DNA of 64,000 bases from Methanomassiliicoccales archaeon (GCA_030593295.1 JAUVHO010000004.1:1-64000); one strand, 5' to 3'. Shown: positions 9,758-20,253, numbered from the stretch's first letter. Program-made: numbers and translations. The notes: a model not told the origin generated them from the letters alone.

Positions 9758-12187
9758 ATGTATGCCAGGAAGAGTCTGGTTGTCACGTTTCTAATTCTAG
9801 TGAGTGTTTCTTCATACGTTCTCACGGAACTCCCAATAAACGCGGCAGCTGGTATCCTCTATGTAGGTGGGGCGGGTCCAGGGAACTACACAAGCATTCA
9901 AGCGGCAGTCGATGATTCAACTCCGGGGGACACCGTTTTCGTGCACAGTGGAACCTATATGGAAGTAGTTGTGATAACCAAGACGCTATCTTTGGTGGGG
10001 GAGGACAGAGACAATACCAGAATCCAGTCTGACACGTTCAATGCAGTCTATGTTGGGGCCGATTGGGTGAATATCACAGGGTTCAATGTAACGACTACTG
10101 GCTTCAGCAACCCATACGGAATAAGACTCGATTCCGTCCAGAACTGCAGAATCGAGGGCAATTCGGCATTTGATTTTCACTATGGGATTGCCCTCCGGTA
10201 CTCTGAGAACAACACTATCACGAGCAACCTGCTTGGCGACAACGAATATGGATTATCTGTTCAAGCTTCAAGCAATAATACCTTCATCGGGAACATACTG
10301 ATCGAAAGCGGGATCGTCATCGGTGGGGATCGGGTAGAACACTGGAACACTCACATAATAGACACATCGAATACCGTGAACGGAAGACCAGTCTATTACT
10401 TGAAGGACCTTTCCGATGGGAATGCTCCAACGGACGCGGGACAGATTATCATCGCTAACTGTCACAACATGATAATAGAGGACCTGAACGTCATAAACGC
10501 CCACCCAGGCATTCTGCTTGGATTCTCACATTGGAATTCGATCTCAAACAACAATGGAAGCTTGAGCATAGCCTGGTCCAACAACAATACGATTTCGCAC
10601 AACAAGGCTTCAATTGGTGGCAACGGCATCAGACTCCATCATTCCATGGACAACAGCGTGGGAAACAACACCCTCTTTGGAGGTCGTATCTATGTCGGTT
10701 ACTCCACGAACAACGTTGTCGACAACAACACTGGCACAGGAACGAGTGGAGTCCGGATTCATGAATCATTTGACACTACGGTCACGCATAACTTCTTCTC
10801 GAATGGCTTCGACGGCATAGTCTCTTTGGCCTCCGATTCCAGCTTGATTGCCTATAACACGATACTTCAGTCCGGATTGATGGGCATATACATGGACATG
10901 GACTCGGAATGGAACATAATCCATCACAACAACATAATGGACAACGAATATCAAGCCTATGATGATAGTTGGTCGAACTACTGGCATGACGGGTATCCGT
11001 CGGGTGGGAATTACTGGAGCGACTGCAACTGCATTGACCAGTTCAGCGGGCCAAGCCAGGACCAGCCCGGGAGTGATGGGATCAGCGACAACTATTACAG
11101 CATTCCAGGATTGTGGAATGGGGATCCATATCCTCTTATGAGTCCGATCCCGGTTCAGCCGTCAGAACCTCGAAATCTGCAGGCCACCGCAGGGAATCAG
11201 CAAGTGGCACTCACATGGACCCCGCCCGAATTCGATGGTTTCTATCCTATCATTGGCTACAGGATATACAGAGGTACAGCCTCCGGAGGGGGATCTTTTC
11301 TCACAGAGATTGGGAACACATCAACCTACATCGACGCAGGACTTACCAACGGCCAGACATATTACTACACAATCAGCGCACTGAATTTCGAAAAAGAGGG
11401 CCCGAAGTCTGAGGAAGTTGACGCGACACCAGGCGGCCTTCCCGGAGCTCCTGTTGGACTGGCGGTAACCCCAGGAGATCAAGAAGTGACACTGAACTGG
11501 TCCGCTCCACTTGATGACGGTGGTTTCCAGATCAACAGTTACAACATATACAGAGGAATCGCACCAGATGGAGAAACGCTGCTGACAGCAATTGGGAATC
11601 TTCTTGGACTCTTGGACACTGGCTTGACGAATGGGGTCACATACTACTACAGAGTCTCTGCAGTGAACAGTGTGGGAGAGGGGGCACGATCCAATGAGGC
11701 AAGTGCGACGCCGACGCACTCAACAAACCAAGTCCCATCCTGCTCGATAACAGAACCATTCGCAGGAGCCATCATATCAGACACCTACCCCATCACAGGC
11801 AGTGCCACAGATTCTGACGGAATGGTACAGAGGGTGGAAATCAGAATAGATGAAGGCGGATGGATCGAGGCTTCAGGGAATTCATCATGGATTTACCTTT
11901 GGGATACCACAACGGTCGAAGACGGGGAACACACAATCCATGTACGTTCTTTTGATGGAGAGTTCTATTCAGCAGATGTATTTGTGACAGTGAAGGTGGA
12001 CAATCCCATCTCAGATGGACCTGATGATTGGCTGTTCGTCGCTGTTGCTCTTTCAATCGTCTTAGTCGTGGTGGTGGTGATGCTCGTTTACAAACTCTTC
12101 AAGAAGAGAAGAATCAAAGGAGAAGAGGAGTCAAACGAGCCACCTTTGGAGGAACCGCCAGAACCTCCTCCACAAGAACCATTATAA
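9758..12187 (+). CDS. Beta-helix surface protein 4 with two FN3 domains
   Basis: An 809-residue exported protein: signal peptide, YVGGAGPGNYTSI head, a shorter beta-helix with the RPVYYLKD insert, GYPSGGNYWSDC block, two fibronectin type III domains, one Ig-like module, a membrane helix (about 755-778) and a proline/glutamate-rich tail ending PPPQEPL. The FN3-FN3-Ig order matches protein 3, so these two are the closest pair in architecture. 36 bp separate it from the next gene. Confidence 0.9.
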   Translation: MYARKSLVVTFLILVSVSSYVLTELPINAAAGILYVGGAGPGNYTSIQAAVDDSTPGDTVFVHSGTYMEVVVITKTLSLVGEDRDNTRIQSDTFNAVYVGADWVNITGFNVTTTGFSNPYGIRLDSVQNCRIEGNSAFDFHYGIALRYSENNTITSNLLGDNEYGLSVQASSNNTFIGNILIESGIVIGGDRVEHWNTHIIDTSNTVNGRPVYYLKDLSDGNAPTDAGQIIIANCHNMIIEDLNVINAHPGILLGFSHWNSISNNNGSLSIAWSNNNTISHNKASIGGNGIRLHHSMDNSVGNNTLFGGRIYVGYSTNNVVDNNTGTGTSGVRIHESFDTTVTHNFFSNGFDGIVSLASDSSLIAYNTILQSGLMGIYMDMDSEWNIIHHNNIMDNEYQAYDDSWSNYWHDGYPSGGNYWSDCNCIDQFSGPSQDQPGSDGISDNYYSIPGLWNGDPYPLMSPIPVQPSEPRNLQATAGNQQVALTWTPPEFDGFYPIIGYRIYRGTASGGGSFLTEIGNTSTYIDAGLTNGQTYYYTISALNFEKEGPKSEEVDATPGGLPGAPVGLAVTPGDQEVTLNWSAPLDDGGFQINSYNIYRGIAPDGETLLTAIGNLLGLLDTGLTNGVTYYYRVSAVNSVGEGARSNEASATPTHSTNQVPSCSITEPFAGAIISDTYPITGSATDSDGMVQRVEIRIDEGGWIEASGNSSWIYLWDTTTVEDGEHTIHVRSFDGEFYSADVFVTVKVDNPISDGPDDWLFVAVALSIVLVVVVVMLVYKLFKKRRIKGEEESNEPPLEEPPEPPPQEPL

Positions 12188-12223
12188 AGCCGGACAAACC
12201 TTCCACAAAGGGGGTGATGAGGG

Positions 12224-14365
12224 ATGAAAACAAAAGGGGCATTCTTCTTAGCTTCAATCCTACTAACAAGTGGATTCTGTCTTGCCGTAACGGTTCTCCC
12301 ACAAAACGCACTTGCCGCCACGCTATATGTGGGCGGAGTGGGACCGGGAAATCACACATTGATACAAGACGCAATAGACGCAGCCTTCCCTGGGGACAGC
12401 ATATACGTCTACAGCGGAACGTACTATGAGCACCTGACGATCCCCAAGCGCCTGTCCTTGATCGGAGAGGACGAGACCACGACAATCATAGACGGCGGCG
12501 GAACCTCGACGGTTGTGAGGATAAGCGATGACGGAGTGGTCCTCACGGGATTCACCGTGAGAAACAGTGGCTCAGGTATCGGCGATGAAGGAATATACCT
12601 GGGCATGGTTCAGGATTGTCACATTGAAGGCAACATCGTTAACAACACCGAATCTGGAATCTTCCTCTGGAATTCTAACTACAACACGATTGCGAACAAC
12701 ACGGTTCAGAACAGCGATGACGGGATCTTCCTCTCATTATCCGACCACAACACAGTCTCGAACAACAAGGCTTACAACAACACCTACATGGGGATAAATG
12801 CAGGTGGTTCTGCCTACACGCAGATTACGAACAACTACGCATCCGGCAGTTTGTGGGGAATCTCAATTGGTTACGCTGACGGCGGCATTGTGTACAACAA
12901 CACAGCCGAGAACAACGGTGACGGAATCCATTTGGCCTTCTCAAGCAACATAACCGTCCAGAACAACTACGCCGAAGGGAACGAGTATGGCATCGCCGTA
13001 TGGTATGAATTCAACAACACGATAACAGACAACACGATGATCAGGAACACCAAGGCTGGTCTCTACACACATAAAACGAATAACAACACCATCATGCACA
13101 ATACTGCAATCGACAATGACTACGGCTTCAATCTGGCATACTCGGATGACAACCTCGTGATGTACAACGATGCCTTCGACAATGACAACACCGGCTTGTC
13201 GCTGTATTCATCGAATAGGACTTTGATAGTGGAGAACAACGTGTCCGATAACGACGGTGTCGGCTTCAAAATCTGGATGTCCTGGTTCAACAATATCTAC
13301 CACAACACCATCGCAGGCAATCACGACATCGAAGGTATCAACTTTATGGGCTACAACTACTGGGACAACGGATATCCTTCGGGAGGGAACTACTGGGGAG
13401 ACTACCGCCACGATGATGAGAGGAGCGGACCGGACCAGGACCAGCCCAACCATGACGGAATAGGGGACCTGCCTTACAACATGTCAGGCAGTAACATCCA
13501 GGACAGGTATCCTTTGATGAATTCTCCCATGACATCGCCTCCATACCAACCCTACGTGCCAAGGGATTTGACAGCGAATGGAAGCAACAACAGGGTCCTG
13601 CTCACTTGGAATGCGCCGGCATACGACGGCGGGTCACCCATCACGAACTACATAATCTACCGGGACACGTCAATCGGAGGCATAAAATTCCTTGCCGAGA
13701 CTGGGAACGTCCTGGAATACACAGACGATGATGTCACCAACGAGCAGAACTACTACTACAGAATCAGTGCGAAGAACGCGGTGGGCGAGAGCAAGTGGAC
13801 CTATTGGGTGAACGTAGCCCCAGATAACCAGGAACCCACTTGTGAGATCTTGACACCTGAGTCGGGAATGGAAGTCTCTGGAACGTGCAAGATCGAAGGC
13901 TCATCATCAGATTCGGATGGGACTGTTCAAAGGAATGAGATAAGAATTGATGACGGTAGCTGGGAGACTGTCTCGGGAACCGATTCGTGGTCCTACAACT
14001 GGGACACCACGAGAGTGTCGAACGGGGAGCACACGATCCAAATTCGTTCATACGATGGTGAGGATTATTCCGAGACTTCATCGATTCCAGTCACTGTGAA
14101 CAATCCTGACAATCCCATTCTAGCCTGGGGCTGGACACCACTTCCTCTCTTGATAGCGCTGATAGCGATCGTCATTGTTGTCGCGGCACTTATGCTCAGA
14201 AGGAGAAGGAAGATGCGAGAGTATGCCCAACAGGGTCCTCAACTGGAAGAACCAGAAGAACTTCCACCTCCACCACCAGTAATGCCTGAAGAAGAACTGC
14301 CACCGCCTCCGCCGGATTTCGAGGAGGACATTCCACCACCACCGCCTCCACAAGAACCATTATAA
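12224..14365 (+). CDS. Beta-helix surface protein 5 with long Pro/Glu tail
   Basis: A 713-residue exported protein: signal peptide, YVGGVGPGNHTLI head, beta-helix of Asn-rich coils, GYPSGGNYWGDY block, one fibronectin type III domain, one Ig-like module, a membrane helix (about 638-657) and the longest cytosolic tail of the set, with several runs of four to six prolines, ending PQEPL. It lacks the KPVYYWK insert seen in its neighbours. GGGGGTGAT upstream of the ATG is a good archaeal ribosome binding site. Confidence 0.9.
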   Translation: MKTKGAFFLASILLTSGFCLAVTVLPQNALAATLYVGGVGPGNHTLIQDAIDAAFPGDSIYVYSGTYYEHLTIPKRLSLIGEDETTTIIDGGGTSTVVRISDDGVVLTGFTVRNSGSGIGDEGIYLGMVQDCHIEGNIVNNTESGIFLWNSNYNTIANNTVQNSDDGIFLSLSDHNTVSNNKAYNNTYMGINAGGSAYTQITNNYASGSLWGISIGYADGGIVYNNTAENNGDGIHLAFSSNITVQNNYAEGNEYGIAVWYEFNNTITDNTMIRNTKAGLYTHKTNNNTIMHNTAIDNDYGFNLAYSDDNLVMYNDAFDNDNTGLSLYSSNRTLIVENNVSDNDGVGFKIWMSWFNNIYHNTIAGNHDIEGINFMGYNYWDNGYPSGGNYWGDYRHDDERSGPDQDQPNHDGIGDLPYNMSGSNIQDRYPLMNSPMTSPPYQPYVPRDLTANGSNNRVLLTWNAPAYDGGSPITNYIIYRDTSIGGIKFLAETGNVLEYTDDDVTNEQNYYYRISAKNAVGESKWTYWVNVAPDNQEPTCEILTPESGMEVSGTCKIEGSSSDSDGTVQRNEIRIDDGSWETVSGTDSWSYNWDTTRVSNGEHTIQIRSYDGEDYSETSSIPVTVNNPDNPILAWGWTPLPLLIALIAIVIVVAALMLRRRRKMREYAQQGPQLEEPEELPPPPPVMPEEELPPPPPDFEEDIPPPPPPQEPL

Positions 14366-14401
14366 GATTGGACACAAGTTTCGCAAGGGGGATACTGAGG
14401 G

Positions 14402-17400
14402 ATGAAGAGGAGAAAAGCTAGCCTCGTAATTGGCTGTCTTGTAGTGATAAGCTCATTTCATCTTGTCTTGACAGTGTTGCCCACGAACGTGACCGCCACA
14501 GACTTGTTCGTCGGTGGAGGTGGGCCAGGGAACTTCACAACGATACAAAGTGCAGTGAACGCTGCAAACCCTGGAGACACGGTATACGTGTTCAGTGGAA
14601 CCTATCATGAGAACGTACTGATAGAGAAACCCCTGTCCCTGGTAGGAGAATACAACCACACCACAATAATCGATGGTGACGCTAATGAGGCAGTCATCGA
14701 CGTCGATGTGAGCTGGGTGAATATCTCGGGTTTCACAATCACGAACGGAACCGATTGGACGCGCGATGGCATCAGGTTGAATACAAGGTCGCACAACCAC
14801 ATATTCGACAACATCCTGATGAGAAACCGTAGGGGAATGGTCGTAAGCGGGAGCTACAATACAATAGAGAACAACATCGCATACTCACTTGAGAGCTTTG
14901 CGATCGACCTGATAGGTACACATTACAACATACTGAGACGAAATGTCATGACAGGGAGTGGAATAAGGCTCCACGGATCCGATGTGGAGGAATATACCTC
15001 TCATGAGATTGACACCTCGAACACTGTGAACGGAAAGCCTGTCTACTACTGGAAGAACATAACCGGGGGTACCGTTCCGTCAGGTGCGGGACAGGTTATT
15101 CTTGGCAATTGCACGAACGTGCTCATCAATGGACAAGACCTTAGGGACGGGTCCGTAGGTATCACTCTTGGCCTCTCATCGAACAACACGATCATCAACA
15201 ACGATGTCTCCGGGAACAATGCATATGGCTTCATTTTGAGGAGATCGGACGGGAACACGGTTTCAGACAACCAAGTGTCTTCGATTAATGGAACTGCTTA
15301 TGACTTGTACTACGCAGACAGCAATAGGATAGAGAATAACACAATAGCGGAGAACCGCTGGGGCATCAGAATCATGGATTCAGATGGGAACTTGATAGCC
15401 AACAACACAATCAAGGATAGTGCTGAGTATGCAGTGCGCTTGTGGCATTCGGACTACAATGAGTTGATTTTCAACGAAATCACAGATAATCTTGATGGCA
15501 TCATTCTCGAACGTTCCTTCCGCAACTTGATGAATTACAATAACATCACGAATAATGAGGATGGTATCCGTCTTCTGGATGCCTCCTATTACAACTCAAT
15601 AGGGAACTCAACCTTGACTTACAATAAGCAGATAGGTTTGGACCTCGACTGGGCCCTGTATACCATTGTCTCAGATAGCAACATCTCGTTCAACACCAAC
15701 AACGGACTGAAACTGTACGATTCGAGTAACAGCAAGATTCTCGACAACATCATCTCATCGAACGGAGAACCTGGAGTAACAATCAGTAGGTCCCCCCGCA
15801 TGACCCTCTCGGGCAATAATCTCACTGGTAACAGCGTTCTCATCATCGGACACAAGCTGAGCCACTGGAACACACATGACATCGACACTACGAACTCAGT
15901 GAATGGAAATCCTGTGCACTACTGGAAGGACGTAACCGGCGGAACAATTCCTTCGGGGGCCGGGGAAGTGATACTAGCAAACTGCACATTTGTGACAGTC
16001 ACGAACCAGAACTTGAGCAACGTGATTGTGGGAATGCAAATCGCTTACTCATCCCAGATCACAATCTCGAACAATGAAGTGTCGGATACAACCAAGTACG
16101 GCATCCGCCTGGAGAGAACTGATAACAGCACAGTATCTGATAACTCATTCTCACGAAACATGGAGAGCCTGGTCTTCTACAGAGACTGCAATGACAATGC
16201 AATAGTCCGCAACGCGTTTTCTCAGAACTATGAGGGTGTCGAGATATACCGTTCGTCTTTCCGGAACACGGTGAGGGAAAACACATTCACAGACAACGAC
16301 GTAGGTATGTATGTTCGTTTATCTGACAACAACACGATCACTCGCAACACGTTCTTCTCACAGAACAACTACGGTCTGGGATTGTTCGATTCCTACAACA
16401 ATGAGGTCTATCACAATGACTTCGTCACGAACAAGAAGCAAGCGATAGATGAGGTAAGAGCTAGCGATTGGGACGACGGATATCCTTCAGGTGGCAATTA
16501 CTGGAGCGACTATGATGGATATGACAACTGCAGCGGGCCCAGTCAGGACATATGTCCAAATCCTGATGGAATAGGCGACACGCCGTACCTCGTGGGAGGC
16601 ACAAGAAGAGACAACTATCCGCTAATGGCAGCAGTCGGTGGTGACGTGTACCCGCCGATTGTGTCCATAGACACACCAGCGAATGGGGAGATCTTCCCTT
16701 ACGTTCCCATAGATGTAAGCGGAACCTCCACAGATCCGGGAGGAAGCGGTATTCAACATGTCGAGGTTCGTGTCAACAATGGTTCTTGGCAGAACGCTGT
16801 CGGCACATCGGCGTGGAGCGCATCTGTTGGTCTGGTTAAAGGTCCCAACTATGTCGAAGCAAGGGCTTGGGACAATGCGGGGTATTCCTCCGAGATTGCA
16901 GCGATTATTGTCATCTACAGTTCTCGCCCAGTGGCCTCCTTCACCGTGTTGCCCGAAAATGGTGAGGTTGGAACTACCTTTGAGATGGACGCGTCTTCAT
17001 CATCCGATCTAGAGGATTCTGCTGCGGCTCTGGTGGTCCGATGGGATTGGGAGAATGACGGGACCTGGGACACGGCATATTCAACGGAGAAGACAGCCCA
17101 ACACCAGTACCCATCTCCTTGGACCTACACAATCCGGCTGGAGGTCAAGGATACAAGCGATTTGACAGACACTACAACAAGAAATGTTGAGGTCGAGAAC
17201 CAGACTGAACCATCACACTTGCCCGTACCGACCATCAACAGCCCTTCACCTGATGAGACTGTTTCTGGGGATTACACCATACGTGGAGAGACCCAGGACC
17301 CGTTTGGGACAGTTGAAAGAGTTGAGATTCAGATCGATGAGGGTGGTTGGACAGAGGTCTCGGGAACCACTTCCTGGAGCTATAATTGGGACACAACTTC

Positions 17401-17698
17401 AGTGCCGAACGGGACGCACACCATTCACGTCAGGTCATTCAATGGAACGAACTACTCTGATACCTCCGCGATCACGGTATCGGTTGAAAACCCACCTTCG
17501 CCTCCGCCTCCAGATGGGTGGGCCATTGAGTGGTACGTATTAGTCGTGCTACTGGTGATTGTCACCATGGATATCATTTTGGCAGGCGTGATATTATGGA
17601 GACGAAAGAAGGGACAGAAGAAGGCACCTCCTGAAGAACCGTTGGCTGAGATTGAAGAAGACGAAAGTCGCATGGCTGGTGAGGAGATGGATAGATGA
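14402..17698 (+). CDS. Beta-helix surface protein 6, doubled helix
   Basis: The largest of the array, 1098 residues. Signal peptide, FVGGGGPGNFTTI head, then a beta-helix that contains the KPVYYWKN...GAGQVIL insert twice (DNA near 15012-15115 and 15890-15990), so the helix appears internally duplicated. Then GYPSGGNYWSDY, Ig-like, PKD (RWDWENDG), Ig-like, a membrane helix (about 1045-1068) and an acidic tail in which EEPL is followed by 18 more residues. Its stop overlaps the start of the next gene by ATGA, implying translational coupling. Confidence 0.9.
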   Translation: MKRRKASLVIGCLVVISSFHLVLTVLPTNVTATDLFVGGGGPGNFTTIQSAVNAANPGDTVYVFSGTYHENVLIEKPLSLVGEYNHTTIIDGDANEAVIDVDVSWVNISGFTITNGTDWTRDGIRLNTRSHNHIFDNILMRNRRGMVVSGSYNTIENNIAYSLESFAIDLIGTHYNILRRNVMTGSGIRLHGSDVEEYTSHEIDTSNTVNGKPVYYWKNITGGTVPSGAGQVILGNCTNVLINGQDLRDGSVGITLGLSSNNTIINNDVSGNNAYGFILRRSDGNTVSDNQVSSINGTAYDLYYADSNRIENNTIAENRWGIRIMDSDGNLIANNTIKDSAEYAVRLWHSDYNELIFNEITDNLDGIILERSFRNLMNYNNITNNEDGIRLLDASYYNSIGNSTLTYNKQIGLDLDWALYTIVSDSNISFNTNNGLKLYDSSNSKILDNIISSNGEPGVTISRSPRMTLSGNNLTGNSVLIIGHKLSHWNTHDIDTTNSVNGNPVHYWKDVTGGTIPSGAGEVILANCTFVTVTNQNLSNVIVGMQIAYSSQITISNNEVSDTTKYGIRLERTDNSTVSDNSFSRNMESLVFYRDCNDNAIVRNAFSQNYEGVEIYRSSFRNTVRENTFTDNDVGMYVRLSDNNTITRNTFFSQNNYGLGLFDSYNNEVYHNDFVTNKKQAIDEVRASDWDDGYPSGGNYWSDYDGYDNCSGPSQDICPNPDGIGDTPYLVGGTRRDNYPLMAAVGGDVYPPIVSIDTPANGEIFPYVPIDVSGTSTDPGGSGIQHVEVRVNNGSWQNAVGTSAWSASVGLVKGPNYVEARAWDNAGYSSEIAAIIVIYSSRPVASFTVLPENGEVGTTFEMDASSSSDLEDSAAALVVRWDWENDGTWDTAYSTEKTAQHQYPSPWTYTIRLEVKDTSDLTDTTTRNVEVENQTEPSHLPVPTINSPSPDETVSGDYTIRGETQDPFGTVERVEIQIDEGGWTEVSGTTSWSYNWDTTSVPNGTHTIHVRSFNGTNYSDTSAITVSVENPPSPPPPDGWAIEWYVLVVLLVIVTMDIILAGVILWRRKKGQKKAPPEEPLAEIEEDESRMAGEEMDR

Positions 17699-19833
17699 AG
17701 ATAGGATTAGTCATCCGTTCATTGACTCTCATGATTCTGATAACGCTGGGACTCCTCACACCTCTCGTGTCGATACCCAGAAGCGCTTCGGCGTACATCC
17801 CACACGCACCTATCCAGATATCTGCTGACGGAGATTTCACGGTAGCAAACGGCGTGACTGGTGGCAGCGGGACTTTAGGTGACCCCTTTATGATCGAGGG
17901 ATGGGAGATCAGTGGGTTTCCCCAATATGGCATACACGTCTACGGAACCACAGCTCATTTCATCATTCGGGACGTGTACGTCCACTCTGGACCTTCGAAC
18001 TGGTATGCTGTCTACCTCAATGGAGCAGATAACGCCCACATATGGAACTCAACCATAATAACAAGTGATATTGGAATCAGAATCCGTAACTGCGAGAATG
18101 TCACACTGGTGGACAATGACGTATCTCAGAACCTCTTGGGTCTTTCTGTGTATCTCGCCACGAACCTGACGATTTCGGACAACAGGATAGAGGGAAACTC
18201 TGAAGGCATGTCAATGGGCGATTCCGATGGAGTATTCATCAGTGGAAACCGTTTTACTGACAACAGGCTCTCTGGAATATTTTTCACTCCTTCGACAAAC
18301 GTTCTCATCATGCATAACAACTTCAGCAACAGCCAATACAATGGCGTATCCGTAAGCCACGGAGAGGGGCTCATAATCGAGGACAACGAATTCTACAACA
18401 TTTACGGTGGTGCAGGGATTAGGACTTATGAGAGCACTAACTGCATCTTCAGAGGGAACACCTTTTCTTACAGCAAATACGGAGTTAACCTAGGTTATCT
18501 GTCTCAAGGCAATCGCATCTATCACAACAATTTCATTTTCAACACCATTCCTGGGGACAACAGGAATGCATTGACAACAAACTACTGGGACAACGGATAC
18601 CCAAGTGGAGGCAACTATTGGTCCAACTACACGGGAATCGACAACTGTCGCGGGGTAGACCAGAACATTTGCCCTAGCCCAGATGGGATCGGTGACATTC
18701 CGAATCCCATTGATCCAAGTTCAATAGCCGACTACTATCCGCTCATGGGCCCTTATGTTGACAGGGTTCCTCCAACCGTCTCGATAACTTCCCCCAACGA
18801 TGGTGCTGTCTTTGACTTCTCTCCCGTGAATGTTGAGGGTACGGCATCGGATCCTGGAGGCGGAGGTCAGATACGCGCGGTTGAGGTCAGGGCCAACACA
18901 GGCATTTGGAAGATGGCAACAGGCACTGCCTCATGGAACGCTTTGGTCAGTCTGAAGCAAGGCTTGAACCTGATAGAGGCCAGGTCCTGGGACTATGCTG
19001 GGAACCCATCGGTCATAGATTCGACAAGCGTCGTATACAATCCTCCTGTAAACAACCCACCTGTGGCCTCCTTCACCGTTTCGCCATCCACAGGCAATGT
19101 GACCATGACCTTCACGGTGGACGCATCCTCTTCTTCCGACCCGGAGGATCCGATTTCAGTACTGGAGGCCCGCTGGGACTGGGAGGACGATGGCATATGG
19201 GATACAACATGGTCCACAACGAAGACAGCCACGCAGAAGTACACAGAAGAGGGCACATATACGATAACACTGCAGGTGAGGGACACAGGCGGAATGACTG
19301 ATGAGACTTCTGAACAGGTCATCGTGGAAGCCTTGATACCTCCACAGAATGAACCACCGACCTGCGGGATTATGGACCCGATATCGGGAACGGAGATCTC
19401 GGGAACCTACGCGATACAAGGCACAGCATCAGACGCGGACGGGAATGTCCAGATTGTTGAGATAAAGATAGATGGCGGCCCGTGGATGGTAGCCGAGGGA
19501 ACATCCTCTTGGACCTACATATGGAACACTTCCTTGGTCGATGATGGGCAGCACACCATACAAGCAAAATCGTTCGACGGAGAGGACTATTCAGGTCTGG
19601 TAAGCATGACAGTACTCGTGGACAATACTGAGCCTCCCCCTGATGGTCATCAGGATGGATTCCTGACGAGTTCGGTCATTGTCTGGATGTCCATTGTCAT
19701 CGCTGTGGTGGTTCTATTAATCCTAATCATTTTCCTCTTGTTAGGAGGTAGAAGGAGAGTGGATGAAGAGCCTCATGGCCAATCTCAACAAGAGCCACTT
19801 GAAGAACTACTGGACAACGACGGAGAACCCTAG
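17695..19833 (+). CDS. Beta-helix surface protein 7, divergent head
   Basis: A 712-residue exported protein, last of the operon. The head differs from the others: after the signal peptide comes HAPIQISADGDF and GDPFMIEGWEI rather than GGGPGN, a form common in Thermoplasmata surface proteins. Beta-helix (about 75-290), GYPSGGNYWSNY, Ig-like, PKD (RWDWEDDG), Ig-like, a membrane helix (about 660-683) and a tail with QQEPL followed by 11 more residues. Starts on the ATGA of the previous stop. The stop overlaps the convergent gene's stop by 4 bp, and this 3' end is inside the 79-bp repeat. Confidence 0.9.
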   Translation: MKIGLVIRSLTLMILITLGLLTPLVSIPRSASAYIPHAPIQISADGDFTVANGVTGGSGTLGDPFMIEGWEISGFPQYGIHVYGTTAHFIIRDVYVHSGPSNWYAVYLNGADNAHIWNSTIITSDIGIRIRNCENVTLVDNDVSQNLLGLSVYLATNLTISDNRIEGNSEGMSMGDSDGVFISGNRFTDNRLSGIFFTPSTNVLIMHNNFSNSQYNGVSVSHGEGLIIEDNEFYNIYGGAGIRTYESTNCIFRGNTFSYSKYGVNLGYLSQGNRIYHNNFIFNTIPGDNRNALTTNYWDNGYPSGGNYWSNYTGIDNCRGVDQNICPSPDGIGDIPNPIDPSSIADYYPLMGPYVDRVPPTVSITSPNDGAVFDFSPVNVEGTASDPGGGGQIRAVEVRANTGIWKMATGTASWNALVSLKQGLNLIEARSWDYAGNPSVIDSTSVVYNPPVNNPPVASFTVSPSTGNVTMTFTVDASSSSDPEDPISVLEARWDWEDDGIWDTTWSTTKTATQKYTEEGTYTITLQVRDTGGMTDETSEQVIVEALIPPQNEPPTCGIMDPISGTEISGTYAIQGTASDADGNVQIVEIKIDGGPWMVAEGTSSWTYIWNTSLVDDGQHTIQAKSFDGEDYSGLVSMTVLVDNTEPPPDGHQDGFLTSSVIVWMSIVIAVVVLLILIIFLLLGGRRRVDEEPHGQSQQEPLEELLDNDGEP

Positions 19834-19886
19834 CTCTCCCCATCCGTCAGATCCTTCAAATCAAAATAGAACTTCCTGATCCACTT
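19808..19886. repeat. Right copy of the exact 79-bp direct repeat
   Basis: Identical to bases 1-79. This copy looks ancestral because both overlapping genes remain intact across it, whereas the left copy holds only their 3' ends. Confidence 0.95.
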
Positions 19887-20159
19887 CGCCAGTTTCTTTT
19901 CCTCGTCATCAGGAGCGTCCATCTTTCCTTTCACGCCAACAAGAGTGGTCGTGTTCCCCCGAAACAACTGGGCGCTCAGACGAAGGTACTCGTAAGGTGG
20001 ATTTATCGGTATGTTCCCCGAGATCGTCCCCTCGTCCAGATTGCACTCGGTGACATCTAGCTCATAGTCGTTGAAGACCTTCAGGGTGTTCTCGAAGGCC
20101 TCCTCGTAGGTTCCATCCTTGAAAAGAACCATGCACTGTTGGGCTCGATAGGGGTTCAT
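19830..20159 (-). CDS. Small conserved-looking protein, function unknown
   Basis: A soluble 109-residue alpha/beta protein (MNPYRAQQCMVLFKD...), with no signal peptide or membrane helix. I do not recognise a family. The ATG at 20159 is preferred over an upstream in-frame start at 20237, which would add a hydrophobic, non-homologous-looking leader. Convergent with beta-helix gene 7, stops overlapping by 4 bp. The last 17 residues recur as an orphan fragment at the left window edge. Confidence 0.65.
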   Translation of the reverse strand: MNPYRAQQCMVLFKDGTYEEAFENTLKVFNDYELDVTECNLDEGTISGNIPINPPYEYLRLSAQLFRGNTTTLVGVKGKMDAPDDEEKKLAKWIRKFYFDLKDLTDGES

Positions 20160-20253
20160 GGCGCCTGTTCCACGTGTCCAAACTGATAATAGTGTTAGGT
20201 CAAGAATATCACTGATGATAATCAAGTCTGATAGCACACTGGCATGCCCATCG

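Noticed and set aside
711-19833. Nitrous oxide reductase maturation (NosD) role for the beta-helix proteins
   Set aside because: Only the fold and repeat match; no nosZ, nosF, nosY or nosL genes are present and the membrane-anchored stalk architecture differs.
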